Notes: generated from the letters alone by a model not told the origin. Counted from the first letter of the stretch, positions 7,821 to 16,987 are shown. The stretch is 64,000 bases of DNA from Pandoraea commovens (GCF_902459615.1 NZ_CABPSA010000001.1:310001-374000); one strand, 5' to 3'. Translations and numbers: made by a program.

Positions 7821-9431
7821 TCAAGCGCGCCGCACATCGGCGGAATTCGCTTCGTCACGCGTCGCGGCGGCGTCGCGAGCGCGGGCCGCATTCCGGCCGG
7901 CAATTCGCCCGCCGACAATGCATTCCGCCAGATTGCCGCCCGCCATATAGATGTGCCCGAACACACTGCCGAGCTCACCCGCCGCATAGAGGCCAGCAAT
8001 CGGCTCGCCGAAGGGATCCAGCACCCGTTGGGCGGCGTCGTGTACGGGGCCACCCTGCGTGTTGATGACGACCGGCCACAGCGATGCGGCATAGAACGGC
8101 CCCTCGGTGAGTGGCGTCATCGTCTCGGGGCGGCGGCCGAATGCGTCGTCGCGCCCGGCCTCGCAACTGGCATTCCATTCACTCACTGTGCGCGTAAGTC
8201 CTGCTGCGTCGATGCCAAGCTTTTGCGCCAGCGCTTCGAGGGTGTCGGCCTTTTGCAGCAAACCGTTCTCTACCTCCTTCAGGTTGTCGCTACTCCACTC
8301 GTACCAGGCCTCGCGATCATTCGTGATCGAGCGCCCCATCGGATACATGCGACGTCCGGCCTCATCGAAGATCAAATACGACGGCAGGCGGTCGTGTCGG
8401 TAAGCCGACGGGTCGTAGTGATCGAACTGGCGTACGCCGGTGTCCGATATGTACGGCGGATACTCATTGACGTAGCGGCGTCCGCGCTGATCTACAACGA
8501 TCCACGCCATCTTCGGCAGCGGCTTCGACTCGCGCTCGGGCGTCCACATCGGCAGGATCTTCGCGTAGATGCCAAACGGATACGATGGATCGGGGTGTCG
8601 GATGCCGTACGGCCCGTGGTGGTGCCACATATGCCAGAGCGCCGCGCCTGCGGCTTGCGCCATGCGGATGCCGTCGCCGGTGTTGCCGCGAAAGCTGCCC
8701 GGCAGAACGGGCGTCGAGACAAAGAACTGACGCTTCATTTCTTCGTCCGCTTCGAATCCCCCGCATGCGAGCACGACGGCACGCTGCGCGCGAACACGCA
8801 GCGATTCGCTGCCGCGTCGCAGTCGCACACCCAGTATTTCGCGCCGCTCTCCCTGCTCCAGTCGTTCGACGCTGGCCGAGAGCCAAACGTCGATGCGCCC
8901 CTGAGCGCGACGCGCCTCGACGTTATCGAGCAGCAACTTGAAGAGCAGGCAGCCCGGGCGGAATGGGCGCGCCGCAAGATAACCGGCCGGATCACCGAAA
9001 CCGGGAATCGATTCGATGTCGGCGTAAGCCAGCGAATCGCAACCGGGGAATGGATAGTTGCCGAGTGCTGCGTCGACGCGCACGACGGCGTCGTTCGTGC
9101 GTGCCAGTTCGCGCAGATAGCCGGGCACTTCCGTCATGCCGACGGCGAGCACGCGCAACACATCGTCCGGCGTGCGGCCACCGCACGTGTGCTGCAAGTA
9201 GGCAAACGCTGCCTCGGCATCGTCGGAGACGCGCACGCCGCCAGCAGACAAGATCGAAATGCCGCCGGGGTCGGGCATCTTTTCAATCAGCAGCACTCGC
9301 GCACCCGCATCCGCGGCCTCGATGGCGGCAACCGCCCCGGCTGCGCCGTAGCCCGCGACGATGACGTCGTACGTCGCGTGCCACTGCGCGTGCGCACCCC
9401 GATGTTCCGAAGCTTCCAAGAATGCAACCAT
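7821..9431 (-). CDS. FAD-dependent oxidoreductase (fumarate reductase/3-ketosteroid dehydrogenase-like flavoprotein)
   Basis: A 536-residue flavoprotein of the FAD_binding_2 family. The dinucleotide-binding fold is at the N-terminus (VIVAGYGAAGAVAAIEAA, about 24-41), and the C-terminal FAD segment GLYAAGELGSVFGHIYMAGG is typical. Members of this family reduce or desaturate C=C bonds next to carbonyls (fumarate reductase, ketosteroid dehydrogenase, urocanate reductase). No signal peptide or haem motif is seen, so it is probably a soluble cytoplasmic enzyme. It is transcribed away from the biotin carrier gene across a 72-base gap, and probably belongs to the same pathway as the CoA ligase and carboxylase. 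Confidence 0.88.
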   Translation of the reverse strand: MVAFLEASEHRGAHAQWHATYDVIVAGYGAAGAVAAIEAADAGARVLLIEKMPDPGGISILSAGGVRVSDDAEAAFAYLQHTCGGRTPDDVLRVLAVGMTEVPGYLRELARTNDAVVRVDAALGNYPFPGCDSLAYADIESIPGFGDPAGYLAARPFRPGCLLFKLLLDNVEARRAQGRIDVWLSASVERLEQGERREILGVRLRRGSESLRVRAQRAVVLACGGFEADEEMKRQFFVSTPVLPGSFRGNTGDGIRMAQAAGAALWHMWHHHGPYGIRHPDPSYPFGIYAKILPMWTPERESKPLPKMAWIVVDQRGRRYVNEYPPYISDTGVRQFDHYDPSAYRHDRLPSYLIFDEAGRRMYPMGRSITNDREAWYEWSSDNLKEVENGLLQKADTLEALAQKLGIDAAGLTRTVSEWNASCEAGRDDAFGRRPETMTPLTEGPFYAASLWPVVINTQGGPVHDAAQRVLDPFGEPIAGLYAAGELGSVFGHIYMAGGNLAECIVGGRIAGRNAARARDAAATRDEANSADVRRA

Positions 9432-9503
9432 GTGTCGACGACTCCTCGTTGTTCACTGACCATCATCTGTTGAGCCATTCATCACCACCCGGAGGAAACC
9501 GAG

Positions 9504-9725
9504 ATGTCCCACCAAGCCATTCGCTCTGAAATCACCGGCACCGTTTGTCAGGTGCTTGTCGCCGAGGGCGACACGGTGTCCGAAGATCAGGCGCTGCTCA
9601 TGGTCGAATCGATGAAGATGGAGATTCCCGTCATTGCGCCGCGCGCCGGGCGCGTGACGAAAGTGCACTTCAATGTGGGCGATCCGATTGGCGAGGGCGA
9701 CGCCGCCGTCAGTCTCGACGGCTGA
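9504..9725 (+). CDS. Stand-alone biotin carboxyl carrier protein (biotinyl/lipoyl domain, 73 aa)
   Basis: A single biotinyl domain of 73 residues with the biotinylation site ESMKME (the lysine about residue 36) and the usual glycines around it. Carrier proteins of acetyl-CoA carboxylase are about 150 residues with a Pro/Ala linker; this one is just the domain, as found for separate carriers of acyl-CoA carboxylases. A strong GGAGG site precedes the ATG. The carboxyltransferase (11648-13186) and biotin carboxylase (15199-16551) needed for a complete enzyme are nearby on the same strand, split from it by a minus-strand binding protein gene. Confidence 0.93.
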   Translation: MSHQAIRSEITGTVCQVLVAEGDTVSEDQALLMVESMKMEIPVIAPRAGRVTKVHFNVGDPIGEGDAAVSLDG

Positions 9726-9759
9726 AGGCTGCGCCCTCGCCTGCCCGTCAGATCGAGTC

Positions 9760-9788
9760 GCCGTGCGTCGCTTCGCGTGACGCACGGC
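9760..9788. terminator. Hairpin between convergent genes
   Basis: GCCGTGCGTC (9760-9769) pairs perfectly with GACGCACGGC (9779-9788) across a 9-base loop. It sits between the ends of the biotin carrier gene (+) and the binding protein gene (-). No T-run follows on either strand, so this is a probable but unproven terminator. Confidence 0.5.
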
Positions 9789-9796
9789 AACGCATC

Positions 9797-11386
9797 TCAA
9801 TGCCAGGCCACCTTGCGGAAGTTCAGGAAGCCCGAGCCTTGCTGCACTTCCCATGTCAGCGTTTTCTTCTTCGCAAAGACGTTGAACAGCTCTGTCACGA
9901 GCACGGCTGAGGCGTCGTCGTGCAGGATCTTGCCGATCTTGCGGAAGAGCGCGCCGCGCGCTTCGGCGCCGGTTGTCGTATCGAGTTGTTTGAGCAGTGC
10001 CTCGACTTCCGGGTTGTAGTAGTCGGACCAGGCGCCGTCCTTTGAGAACGATCCCGCGACCGGATGGATCGGGTCGTAGATCGCGTTGGTGAATTGGGTG
10101 GTCGTCATCGGCCCGGTTTTGTGCGTGTTGTTCAGTCGACTCCACGCCGCGTAGTCGATGCGATTGATGTCCACCTTGACGCCAACCTGCCCCCAATAGG
10201 CGGCCAGTGCTTCGGCAAACTCTTTGGGCGTCCCGACAGCGTCGTAGAGCTTGATCGAGAAGCCGTTCGGGTAGCCGGCCTGCTTGAGCAATGCGCGCGC
10301 TTTTGCCGGGTCATATGGGTACGGCGCGACGCTCGGGTCGCCGCCGTAGGGGAAGTATTTCGAGATGAAAGTGCCCATCGGCGCGCCAACGCCGTGGAAA
10401 ACGCCCTTGATGATGGCGTTGGCGTCGACAGCGTAGTTCAGTGCGAGTCGAACGTCTCGCTTGGCTAGCGGCGAGTCCGGTACGTTCGAGTACAGGCGCA
10501 CGTGCATAGGCGACGACACCGGATTTGTGATGACATCCAGGGCTGCGTCCTGGCGCAGTCGCGCAACTTCGGCAAGGGGGATCATGGCGGCGATATCCAC
10601 TTCGCCGGAGACGATCGCATTCACGCGACTCGACGGCTCGGGGATGTACTTGAATACCAACGTTTTGATCGCTGGTTTGTCGCCGTAAAAGTCATCGAAG
10701 CGTTCGAGCTCAAGGTACTGCCCGACTTTGTTCGTCTTTACGCGATACGGCCCCGAGCCGATGGGCGCGGCCGCAAAAGCCTCGACACTCGGTAACGACG
10801 ATGTGTACTTCTGCGGAACGATGAACAGGAAGCCTGCGATCTTGTTGAGGAAGACACCGTCCGGCTGCTTCAGGCGAATGCGGACCGTCAGCGGATCCGG
10901 CGTGTCGATGGCATCGATGACGGGGGCGAAATAAGGGCGTCGCGTACTTTTAGAGGCCGGATCGATCACGCGCTCAATGGAGTACTTCACGTCGCCCGAT
11001 GTGAACGGGTCGCCGTTATGAAACTTGATATTCGGCCGTAGCTTGAACGTATACGTCAGGCCGTCGGAGGACATGGTGTAGCTGGTCGCCATGCGAGGCA
11101 CGATGTTGCCCTTGGCATCGAAGCCGTAGAGCGTGTCGAAGATCGACATCGCATAACGCTGGGAATCGCCGCTCGCCGTAACCAGTGCATCGAGGCTCTG
11201 GATTTCCTTGTCGAGCGCCACGACGAGCGTGTTCCGATCTACAGCAGGCCCCGTCTTGTCGGCTGCCATCGCACCCGACGCACCCATTGCGCCCAGCACT
11301 CCCGCGGCCAGTGCTGCCACTGCCGCCCCTGCCCGCAACCCCGATGCCATGCGCGTCACGACGCGCCGTCCCGTCAATCGATTCAT
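9797..11386 (-). CDS. ABC transporter periplasmic substrate-binding protein (family 5), second paralogue
   Basis: Family 5 solute-binding protein of about 529 residues from the ATG at 11386; the frame extends to 11410 but this ATG gives a signal peptide (RRVVTRM, a long Ala/Gly-rich core, then GAMA-ADKT). It aligns over its length with the binding protein at 5061-6626 (shared AVDRNT/AVDRDT, SGDSQRY/TGDSQRY, KSTRRPYFAP, FLNKIAGF, IDYAAWSRLNNTHK). No permease or ATPase lies next to it, so it probably feeds the same membrane complex with a different or overlapping ligand. It is divergent from the carboxyltransferase gene. Confidence 0.92.
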   Translation of the reverse strand: MNRLTGRRVVTRMASGLRAGAAVAALAAGVLGAMGASGAMAADKTGPAVDRNTLVVALDKEIQSLDALVTASGDSQRYAMSIFDTLYGFDAKGNIVPRMATSYTMSSDGLTYTFKLRPNIKFHNGDPFTSGDVKYSIERVIDPASKSTRRPYFAPVIDAIDTPDPLTVRIRLKQPDGVFLNKIAGFLFIVPQKYTSSLPSVEAFAAAPIGSGPYRVKTNKVGQYLELERFDDFYGDKPAIKTLVFKYIPEPSSRVNAIVSGEVDIAAMIPLAEVARLRQDAALDVITNPVSSPMHVRLYSNVPDSPLAKRDVRLALNYAVDANAIIKGVFHGVGAPMGTFISKYFPYGGDPSVAPYPYDPAKARALLKQAGYPNGFSIKLYDAVGTPKEFAEALAAYWGQVGVKVDINRIDYAAWSRLNNTHKTGPMTTTQFTNAIYDPIHPVAGSFSKDGAWSDYYNPEVEALLKQLDTTTGAEARGALFRKIGKILHDDASAVLVTELFNVFAKKKTLTWEVQQGSGFLNFRKVAWH

Positions 11387-11647
11387 TTCGACCTCTCTTA
11401 ATTTGTACACATATTGGAATTACAGAAGCATCGAAAACTCCACCCGGATTTGCACCAATTTATCTGGCGCCTTGTTGAAATATCCGCTATAAAAGCTAGG
11501 AAACATGATTAACGATGTCAATAAGCGATCATACCGACACGACATCGATGCTCACGTAGCGCACCATATAATCGCTATCTATTTCAATATATGGATATAC
11601 GGAAAGACCCACCTGCTTTCCGTGCCCATCGCACCGCCAGGACGCTC
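11387..11647. promoter_or_regulatory. Divergent intergenic region (binding protein / carboxyltransferase)
   Basis: About 260 AT-rich bases between two divergent genes that must hold promoters in both directions. I could not pick a convincing -35/-10 pair on either strand. The plus-strand frame can be extended into it up to 11591. Confidence 0.4.
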
Positions 11648-13186
11648 ATGGACAAACGCAAGATCGAAGAACTGCAAAACCGCCGCGACGCCATCCGGTC
11701 ATCGACATCGGCGGCTGCAATCGACAAACTGCGAGAGCAAGGCAAGCTCACGGCGCGCGAGCGTATCGCGCTGCTGCTCGACGACGGCAGCTTTGTCGAG
11801 ATGGGCGTGCACGCGCACAGTGCGCACCCGGCATTGCGCGAGCGAACGCCGGCCGACGGCATCGTGACCGGGCACGGCACCGTCGACGGGCGCATTGTCT
11901 ATGTCGCAGCGGACGATGCGACCGTGCTGGGCGGCACGCGAGGACGTGTGGGGGAAATCAAGATCGCGCGCGTGCGCGATGCTGCGTTGCGTCACAGAAA
12001 ACCTTTCATTGCACTGATGGAAGCCGGTGCGGCGCGTGTGCAAGAAAGCTTTGGCGCGATGGCTGCAAACATGGGCGCGCGGTTTGCGGATCACTTCCGG
12101 ATGTCCGGACAGATTCCGCAGCTCGCCGCGATTCTTGGACCGGCATTTGGCGGTCCGTCCTTCACTGCCGCACAGTCCGATTTCACCGCGCTCGCGCGCG
12201 GCACGGGCGTGATGGGGATGTCGGGACCGCTCGTCGTGAAGGTTGGCACCGGCGAGATGGTCACCCCCGACGCCATTGGTGGCGCGGATGTCAGCGAGAC
12301 CGTCACCGGTCAGGTCGACTACGTCGGTGACACGGAAGCCGACACGCTGCGCAGTCTGCGAACGTTCCTGTCGTTTCTCCCGAGCCACAGCGGCGAGCTG
12401 CCGCCGGTCGTCGAGGCGAAGCCTGCGGCGCTCGATACGGAGGAAGGACGCGAAAAGCTGCGCACGCTCATTCCGGATGTCGGGCGTCAGGCGTACGACA
12501 TGAAGCGAGTGCTGAGTCTGATCGTCGACGCAGGGGACCTCTTCCATTATCGGCCGCGCTATGGTCCCAATCTGATTACGGCGTTCGGCCGGATCGATGG
12601 GCAGCCGGTCGGCTTCGTCGCGTCGAATCCGATGGCGCGCGGCGGTGTGATGGACGAGAAAACCGCACAGAAGGCGCGCAAGTTCGTCGATGTTTGCGAC
12701 GCGTTTCACGTCCCGCTGGTCTTCATTTGCGACGCACCGGGATTTCTCGTCGGCCCCGACATCGAGAAACATCGCATGGTGTCGCTCGCTGCCCGGCTGC
12801 TCAACACCGTGTGCGCGGCGTCGGTCCCCAAGATTACGTTCGTCGCCCGCAAAGCCATTGGTCTGGCGTATCTGGCGATGTGCGGCCGCGCCATGCGGCC
12901 CGACTATCTTGCGGCCTGGCCGGGGGCGCATTTCGACGTGATGGGGCCTGAAGCTGGCGTTGAACTGGTGTTCGGTCGGGAGATTGCCGCCGCACCGGAT
13001 CCGGCCGCACGCAAGGCGGAGATTATGGCGCGTCTTGACGAGCAATCGAGCGCCTACGAAGCTGCGGCACAGGGCTGGATCGACGACGTGATCGACCCTG
13101 CCGAAACGCGCGACGCGATCCGTCAGGCGCTTGCGGCAGCAGCAGACTCACGTCAGCCCGGATTCAAGCACCGTATCGATCCCTGA
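11648..13186 (+). CDS. Acyl-CoA carboxylase carboxyltransferase subunit (PccB/MccB family)
   Basis: Carboxyltransferase of about 512 residues that moves CO2 from carboxybiotin to an acyl-CoA. The N-terminal half carries the acyl-CoA pocket (EAGAARVQES, SGPLVVKVGTGE) and the C-terminal half the biotin pocket (FICDAPGFLVGPDIEKH, then RAMRPDYLAAWPGAHFDVMGPEAGVELV). Length and order match the single-chain PccB/MccB type rather than AccA plus AccD. The start at 11648 (MDKRKIEELQNRRD) has AGGACG ahead of it and fits the family; the frame extends to 11591. It works with the separate biotin carrier and biotin carboxylase. Substrate (propionyl-, methylcrotonyl-, geranyl- or other CoA) cannot be assigned. 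Confidence 0.92.
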   Translation: MDKRKIEELQNRRDAIRSSTSAAAIDKLREQGKLTARERIALLLDDGSFVEMGVHAHSAHPALRERTPADGIVTGHGTVDGRIVYVAADDATVLGGTRGRVGEIKIARVRDAALRHRKPFIALMEAGAARVQESFGAMAANMGARFADHFRMSGQIPQLAAILGPAFGGPSFTAAQSDFTALARGTGVMGMSGPLVVKVGTGEMVTPDAIGGADVSETVTGQVDYVGDTEADTLRSLRTFLSFLPSHSGELPPVVEAKPAALDTEEGREKLRTLIPDVGRQAYDMKRVLSLIVDAGDLFHYRPRYGPNLITAFGRIDGQPVGFVASNPMARGGVMDEKTAQKARKFVDVCDAFHVPLVFICDAPGFLVGPDIEKHRMVSLAARLLNTVCAASVPKITFVARKAIGLAYLAMCGRAMRPDYLAAWPGAHFDVMGPEAGVELVFGREIAAAPDPAARKAEIMARLDEQSSAYEAAAQGWIDDVIDPAETRDAIRQALAAAADSRQPGFKHRIDP

Positions 13187-13242
13187 GACAACGCACTGCG
13201 TCTCTACATATCTACCTATTTGCGAAGCGCGGCATTGCGACC

Positions 13243-14031
13243 ATGACTATCGACTTCAGTGTGAGCGACGGCGTCGCGACGGTACGGTTAAACCGCCCCG
13301 AAGCGCTCAATGCGATCGACTATCCGATGCGTACGCGACTGCAGGCGCTTTGGCGGCACATCGGCGGCACGCCGGAGATTCGCGTGGTCGTCATCACGGG
13401 GGCCGGGGATCGTGCATTCAGCAGCGGCGCAGATCTTCGGCTCACACCGCCACCGACGAGCTCATTCGCAGCACAGACGTTTCGCGGCGAAGGTGCCGAG
13501 CCCGAAGCAGGATCGCTCACGCTGGGCATGGACTTCGACACCCCTGTGATTTGCGCATTCAACGGGCTGGCGTACGGTGGCGGACTTGAAATCGGACTGG
13601 CATGCGACATCCGCATCGCCGCCGACACGGCTCGCTTTGCACTGCCGGAAGTGACCGTCGGCTCCATGCCTGGCTCGGGTGGAACGCAGCGGTTGCCGCG
13701 TCTGATTGGTAACGCGAATGCCATGTGGATGCTGCTGACTGGCGATGCCATCGACGCGCAGACGGCGCTACGCATCGGCCTGGTGAGTCACGTGGTCGCG
13801 CAGAACGAACTGATGGAGGTGGCGACGTCGATCGCACGCCGCATTGCCAACGCGGCGCCACTTGCGGTGCGGGCGATCAAACAGGCGGCACGCAATGGTC
13901 TGGATATGCCACTGTCGCCTGCGCTGACCTACGAGCGTCATCTGTGGGGGCTGTTGCGCGACACCGAAGATCGCAAGGAGGGACGTGAGGCTTTCGCTGC
14001 GAAGCGCGCAGCGGTGTTTCGAGGCCGCTGA
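13243..14031 (+). CDS. Enoyl-CoA hydratase/isomerase family protein
   Basis: Crotonase-fold enzyme of 262 residues. The oxyanion-hole glycines and the two catalytic glutamates are present in GLAYGGGLEIGLACDIRIA (about 106-124) and ALPEVTVGSMPGSGGTQRLPR (about 130-150), so hydratase activity is likely. It follows the carboxyltransferase gene by 56 bases in the same direction and would hydrate the 2-enoyl-CoA produced in this pathway (compare methylglutaconyl-CoA hydratase after methylcrotonyl-CoA carboxylase in leucine breakdown; that parallel is inference). Confidence 0.92.
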   Translation: MTIDFSVSDGVATVRLNRPEALNAIDYPMRTRLQALWRHIGGTPEIRVVVITGAGDRAFSSGADLRLTPPPTSSFAAQTFRGEGAEPEAGSLTLGMDFDTPVICAFNGLAYGGGLEIGLACDIRIAADTARFALPEVTVGSMPGSGGTQRLPRLIGNANAMWMLLTGDAIDAQTALRIGLVSHVVAQNELMEVATSIARRIANAAPLAVRAIKQAARNGLDMPLSPALTYERHLWGLLRDTEDRKEGREAFAAKRAAVFRGR

Positions 14032-14176
14032 CGCAATCCCGGTTTGCGAGACAATACCGGTTTCCTTCGTCCTCCGAACACTGCGGCGCCACACCATCGA
14101 CGATGCCATGCCACTTCCCTTGTTTGTCAGCTCCACTTTGTCTGCCCGCAGCAGACGCCGAAACGGATAGATTTTC

Positions 14177-15118
14177 ATGAGCCTGCCTCCACGACACGCC
14201 AGCGATATTGACGACACCTCGTCCGAGGATATCGCCGATGGCATCGCCGACGCCGCAGACTTCATGCCCGACCTCACGACGAACGGCAACCATGCAAACG
14301 CCGCTGCCGGACGCCGGGCCAGCGAAGGCACGCAGAGCATCCAGCGCGCAATCGCCGTGCTGCGCCTTGTTGCCATGTGCGGCCCCCAAGGCTTGCGTCT
14401 TCATGAGATCGCCGAGGGCCTGGCGTTGGAGCGCATCACTGCGCATCGCATCGTCAAAGGGCTGGCGTTCAGCAACATGCTGCAACTCGACCCGCAGGCG
14501 CGCCGTTACACGCTCGGTCATACCGCGTATCTGCTCGGCCTCAATGCGTCGCCGGCATTCGATCTTCGTGAACGCTGCCAGCCAACGCTGCGACGGCTGG
14601 CCGACCTGACGGGCGACTCTGTCTTTCTGATGGTGCGAAGCGGGCATGACGCCGTGTGCTTCGATCATTTGCAGGGCAGCTACCCGATTCGCACCCATAG
14701 CCTGAAGATCGGTGCGCGCCGGGCACTCGGCGCGGGTGCCGGCGCGATGGCGTTGCTCGCTGCGTTGCCTGACAACGCCGTAGAAGCCGCAATCGCAGCG
14801 AACGCCGTGCATTTGCCCCGCTATCGCGACATCTCGCCAGCGCGCCTGCGCGAGCTGGTCGCACGAACGCGCGCTGATGGCTACGCGACGAACGTGCAAA
14901 CGGTGATCGCCGACGTAAGCGCCATCGGCATGACGTTGCCGCGCAAGGAAGGTCCTGCGTTCGTCTCAATCAGCGTTGCATCCATTGCGTCGCGAATGAC
15001 TGGTGAGCACCTTGAGGAGGCGCTGCACGCGCTGCGTCTCGAATCCGATGCGCTCGGTCGTCACCTGGACGACGCACGGATCGCCTGGGGAGGATTGGCC
15101 GACAGCCTTTGCGCCTGA
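14177..15118 (+). CDS. IclR-family transcriptional regulator
   Basis: A 313-residue regulator with an N-terminal extension of about 50 polar residues, a winged helix (about 53-115: QSIQRAIAVLRLVAMC, LHEIAEGLALERITAHRIVKGL) and a C-terminal effector domain (about 130-300). IclR proteins commonly control catabolic operons in response to a pathway acid. It lies between the hydratase and biotin carboxylase genes, so it probably regulates this locus, perhaps including the minus-strand import operon. Confidence 0.9.
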   Translation: MSLPPRHASDIDDTSSEDIADGIADAADFMPDLTTNGNHANAAAGRRASEGTQSIQRAIAVLRLVAMCGPQGLRLHEIAEGLALERITAHRIVKGLAFSNMLQLDPQARRYTLGHTAYLLGLNASPAFDLRERCQPTLRRLADLTGDSVFLMVRSGHDAVCFDHLQGSYPIRTHSLKIGARRALGAGAGAMALLAALPDNAVEAAIAANAVHLPRYRDISPARLRELVARTRADGYATNVQTVIADVSAIGMTLPRKEGPAFVSISVASIASRMTGEHLEEALHALRLESDALGRHLDDARIAWGGLADSLCA

Positions 15119-15198
15119 CGCCTGCCTGTGCCGCGACTTAACCGTAGCGCCTTTGCGCACCCGTTGCGGTGGAGAATGAAAACGACGAAGGAGAAGAC

Positions 15199-16551
15199 AT
15201 GTTTGCGAAGGTTCTCGTAGCGAATCGCGGCGCGGTCGCAGCACGCATCATCCGTGCGTTGCGCCAGATGAACATTCGTTCCGTGGCGGTCTGTTCCGAA
15301 GCGGATGCCACACTCCCCTATCTGGCGCAGGCCGACGAGGTGTACGCCATCGGTCCCGCACCCGCGATGTCGAGCTACCTCGATCAGGATCGCCTGATCG
15401 ACGTGCTGGCACGCTCGAAGGCGGATGCCGTGCACCCGGGGTACGGCTTCCTTTCGGAAAACGCGACCTTCGCGCGCCGCGTGATGGAAACCGGGGCAAC
15501 GTTCATCGGACCGTCGCCGCGCTGGATCGAAGCGATGGGGCACAAGACCCGCGCACGAGAGCTGATGGCTCGCTACGGCATGCCAATGTCACCCAGCTCG
15601 GGACTGCTCGACGACCATGCCGATTCGATCAGTGCCGCCGCACGCGCCATCGGATACCCGGTGCTGATCAAGCCAGCGGCCGGCGGCGGTGGCATCGGCA
15701 TGGTGCCTGCGCGCGACGAAGTTTCGCTGCTTGCGGCGATCGCTCAGGCCCGCTCCGTCTCGCAAAAGAGCTTTGGTAACGGCGAGCTTTATCTGGAAAA
15801 GCTCATCGAGCGCCCGCGCCACATCGAGTTTCAGATACTGGCGGACAAGGCAGGTAACGCATGTCACCTGTTCGAGCGCGATTGTTCGGTGCAGCGCCGA
15901 CATCAGAAGGTCATTGAGGAGTCGCCTGCCCCGCTATTGCCGCGTCGCGACATGGAGACCACTGCGGAGAAGATTGCCGGATTGCTTCAGGAGATCGGTT
16001 ACGACGTCATCGGCACTGCCGAAACGCTGTTCGGCGCCGATGGCACCTGCAACTTCCTGGAGATGAATACGCGTTTGCAGGTCGAACACGCGGTGACGGA
16101 GGCGATCACGGGTATCGATCTGGTGACGTCGCAGATCCGGCTGGCGGCGGGGGAAGCGCTGGCGACGGTCATACCCGATTCGCCACGCGTGACCGGCCAC
16201 GCTATCGAGGTGCGTGTGTACGCCGAGGATCCGGTGCGCTTCTTCCCGTCGCCCGGAAAGCTGGACACTTTCGAACTCCCTAAGGGGGATGGCATCCGCG
16301 TGGAGACTGGATATGGGCAGGGCAATACGGTCACGCCGTATTACGATCCGCTGCTGGCGAAGGTCATCGTGCACGCGACAGACCGCGCCGCGGCGATTCG
16401 CCGGATGCGCGAAGCCCTAAGTGCGACGCAGATCCGCGGGGTAAAAACGAATATCCCGTTCGCGCTCCAGGTGCTCGACGACGAGCTCTTTCAGCTCGGA
16501 CACATCCACACCGGACTCGGGACCGATATTCTCGCTGCCGCACGTCATTGA
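15199..16551 (+). CDS. Biotin carboxylase subunit of acyl-CoA carboxylase
   Basis: An ATP-grasp biotin carboxylase of about 450 residues, the size of AccC without fused carrier. It begins MFAKVLVANRGAVAARIIRA; visible motifs are the ATP-lid glycines (KPAAGGGGIGM, about 165-175), HIEFQILAD, ERDCSVQRRHQKVIEE and EMNTRLQVEHAVTE with the catalytic Glu and Arg residues. The ATG at 15199 has a GAAGGAGA site; the frame runs back to 15169. Together with the 73-residue carrier and the carboxyltransferase it makes a complete three-part acyl-CoA carboxylase. Confidence 0.94.
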   Translation: MFAKVLVANRGAVAARIIRALRQMNIRSVAVCSEADATLPYLAQADEVYAIGPAPAMSSYLDQDRLIDVLARSKADAVHPGYGFLSENATFARRVMETGATFIGPSPRWIEAMGHKTRARELMARYGMPMSPSSGLLDDHADSISAAARAIGYPVLIKPAAGGGGIGMVPARDEVSLLAAIAQARSVSQKSFGNGELYLEKLIERPRHIEFQILADKAGNACHLFERDCSVQRRHQKVIEESPAPLLPRRDMETTAEKIAGLLQEIGYDVIGTAETLFGADGTCNFLEMNTRLQVEHAVTEAITGIDLVTSQIRLAAGEALATVIPDSPRVTGHAIEVRVYAEDPVRFFPSPGKLDTFELPKGDGIRVETGYGQGNTVTPYYDPLLAKVIVHATDRAAAIRRMREALSATQIRGVKTNIPFALQVLDDELFQLGHIHTGLGTDILAAARH

Positions 16552-16623
16552 GCTGGCCTCGCCGTCATGCATATTCTGGGCTGGACAGCGACTCGCCCTC
16601 GTTCCTCTGACTTCCGCAGCGCA

Positions 16624-16651
16624 TTGACATATCGGAAAATCTCGATACAAT
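16624..16651 (+). promoter_or_regulatory. Promoter of the ArsR gene
   Basis: A consensus TTGACA (16624-16629) and TACAAT (16646-16651) are spaced by 16 bases. Transcription would start around 16657-16659, which is essentially the ATG at 16659, so the mRNA may be leaderless. Confidence 0.7.
16629..16648. promoter_or_regulatory. Candidate ArsR operator 1
   Basis: ATATCG-N8-CGATAC fills the spacer between the -35 and -10 boxes of the ArsR promoter. The same arrangement, ATATCG-N8-CGATAT, recurs upstream of the next gene at 16988-17007. Binding by the ArsR protein here would block RNA polymerase. Confidence 0.65.
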
Positions 16652-16658
16652 CCCGCTC

Positions 16659-16961
16659 ATGGATTTGCTCGAAATCTTCAAAGCGCTCTCGAACCGCACC
16701 CGCCTTGAGATCCTGAAGGGTCTGAAGGATCCCGTGAAGAACTTTCCGCCTCAGGACGAAGGCGACGTTCATACGGTGGGTGTTTGCGTCAGCAGCATTC
16801 AGGAAGGGGTCGGACTGTCGCAGTCGACCGTGTCCGACTACCTGGCAACGCTGCAACGCGCTGGCCTCGTCGAAGTGCGACGCATCGGTCAGTGGACCTA
16901 CTACAAGCGCAATGAAGCCACCATCAGTGCCCTTGCCCGCATGATCGGGAAGGAGCTGTAA
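16659..16961 (+). CDS. ArsR-family transcriptional repressor
   Basis: A 100-residue winged-helix repressor with the canonical ArsR start ([22 protein letters not shown]) and recognition helix ([19 protein letters not shown], about 58-76). It has a single cysteine (VCVSS), so it lacks the Cys clusters of the classical arsenite or cadmium sensors and the Cys pair of BigR-type sensors. Matching palindromes overlap its own promoter and precede the downstream oxidoreductase gene, indicating autorepression and control of that gene. No ribosome-binding site separates the predicted transcription start from the ATG. Confidence 0.92.
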   Translation: MDLLEIFKALSNRTRLEILKGLKDPVKNFPPQDEGDVHTVGVCVSSIQEGVGLSQSTVSDYLATLQRAGLVEVRRIGQWTYYKRNEATISALARMIGKEL

Positions 16962-16987
16962 TCGACGTTCAATTTTTTTATCCCTAA

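Noticed and set aside
7761-9473. 570-residue plus-strand open frame
   Set aside because: Exactly antisense to the flavoprotein gene, which has clear FAD motifs.
11699-13045. 448-residue minus-strand open frame
   Set aside because: Antisense to the carboxyltransferase gene, no recognisable motif.
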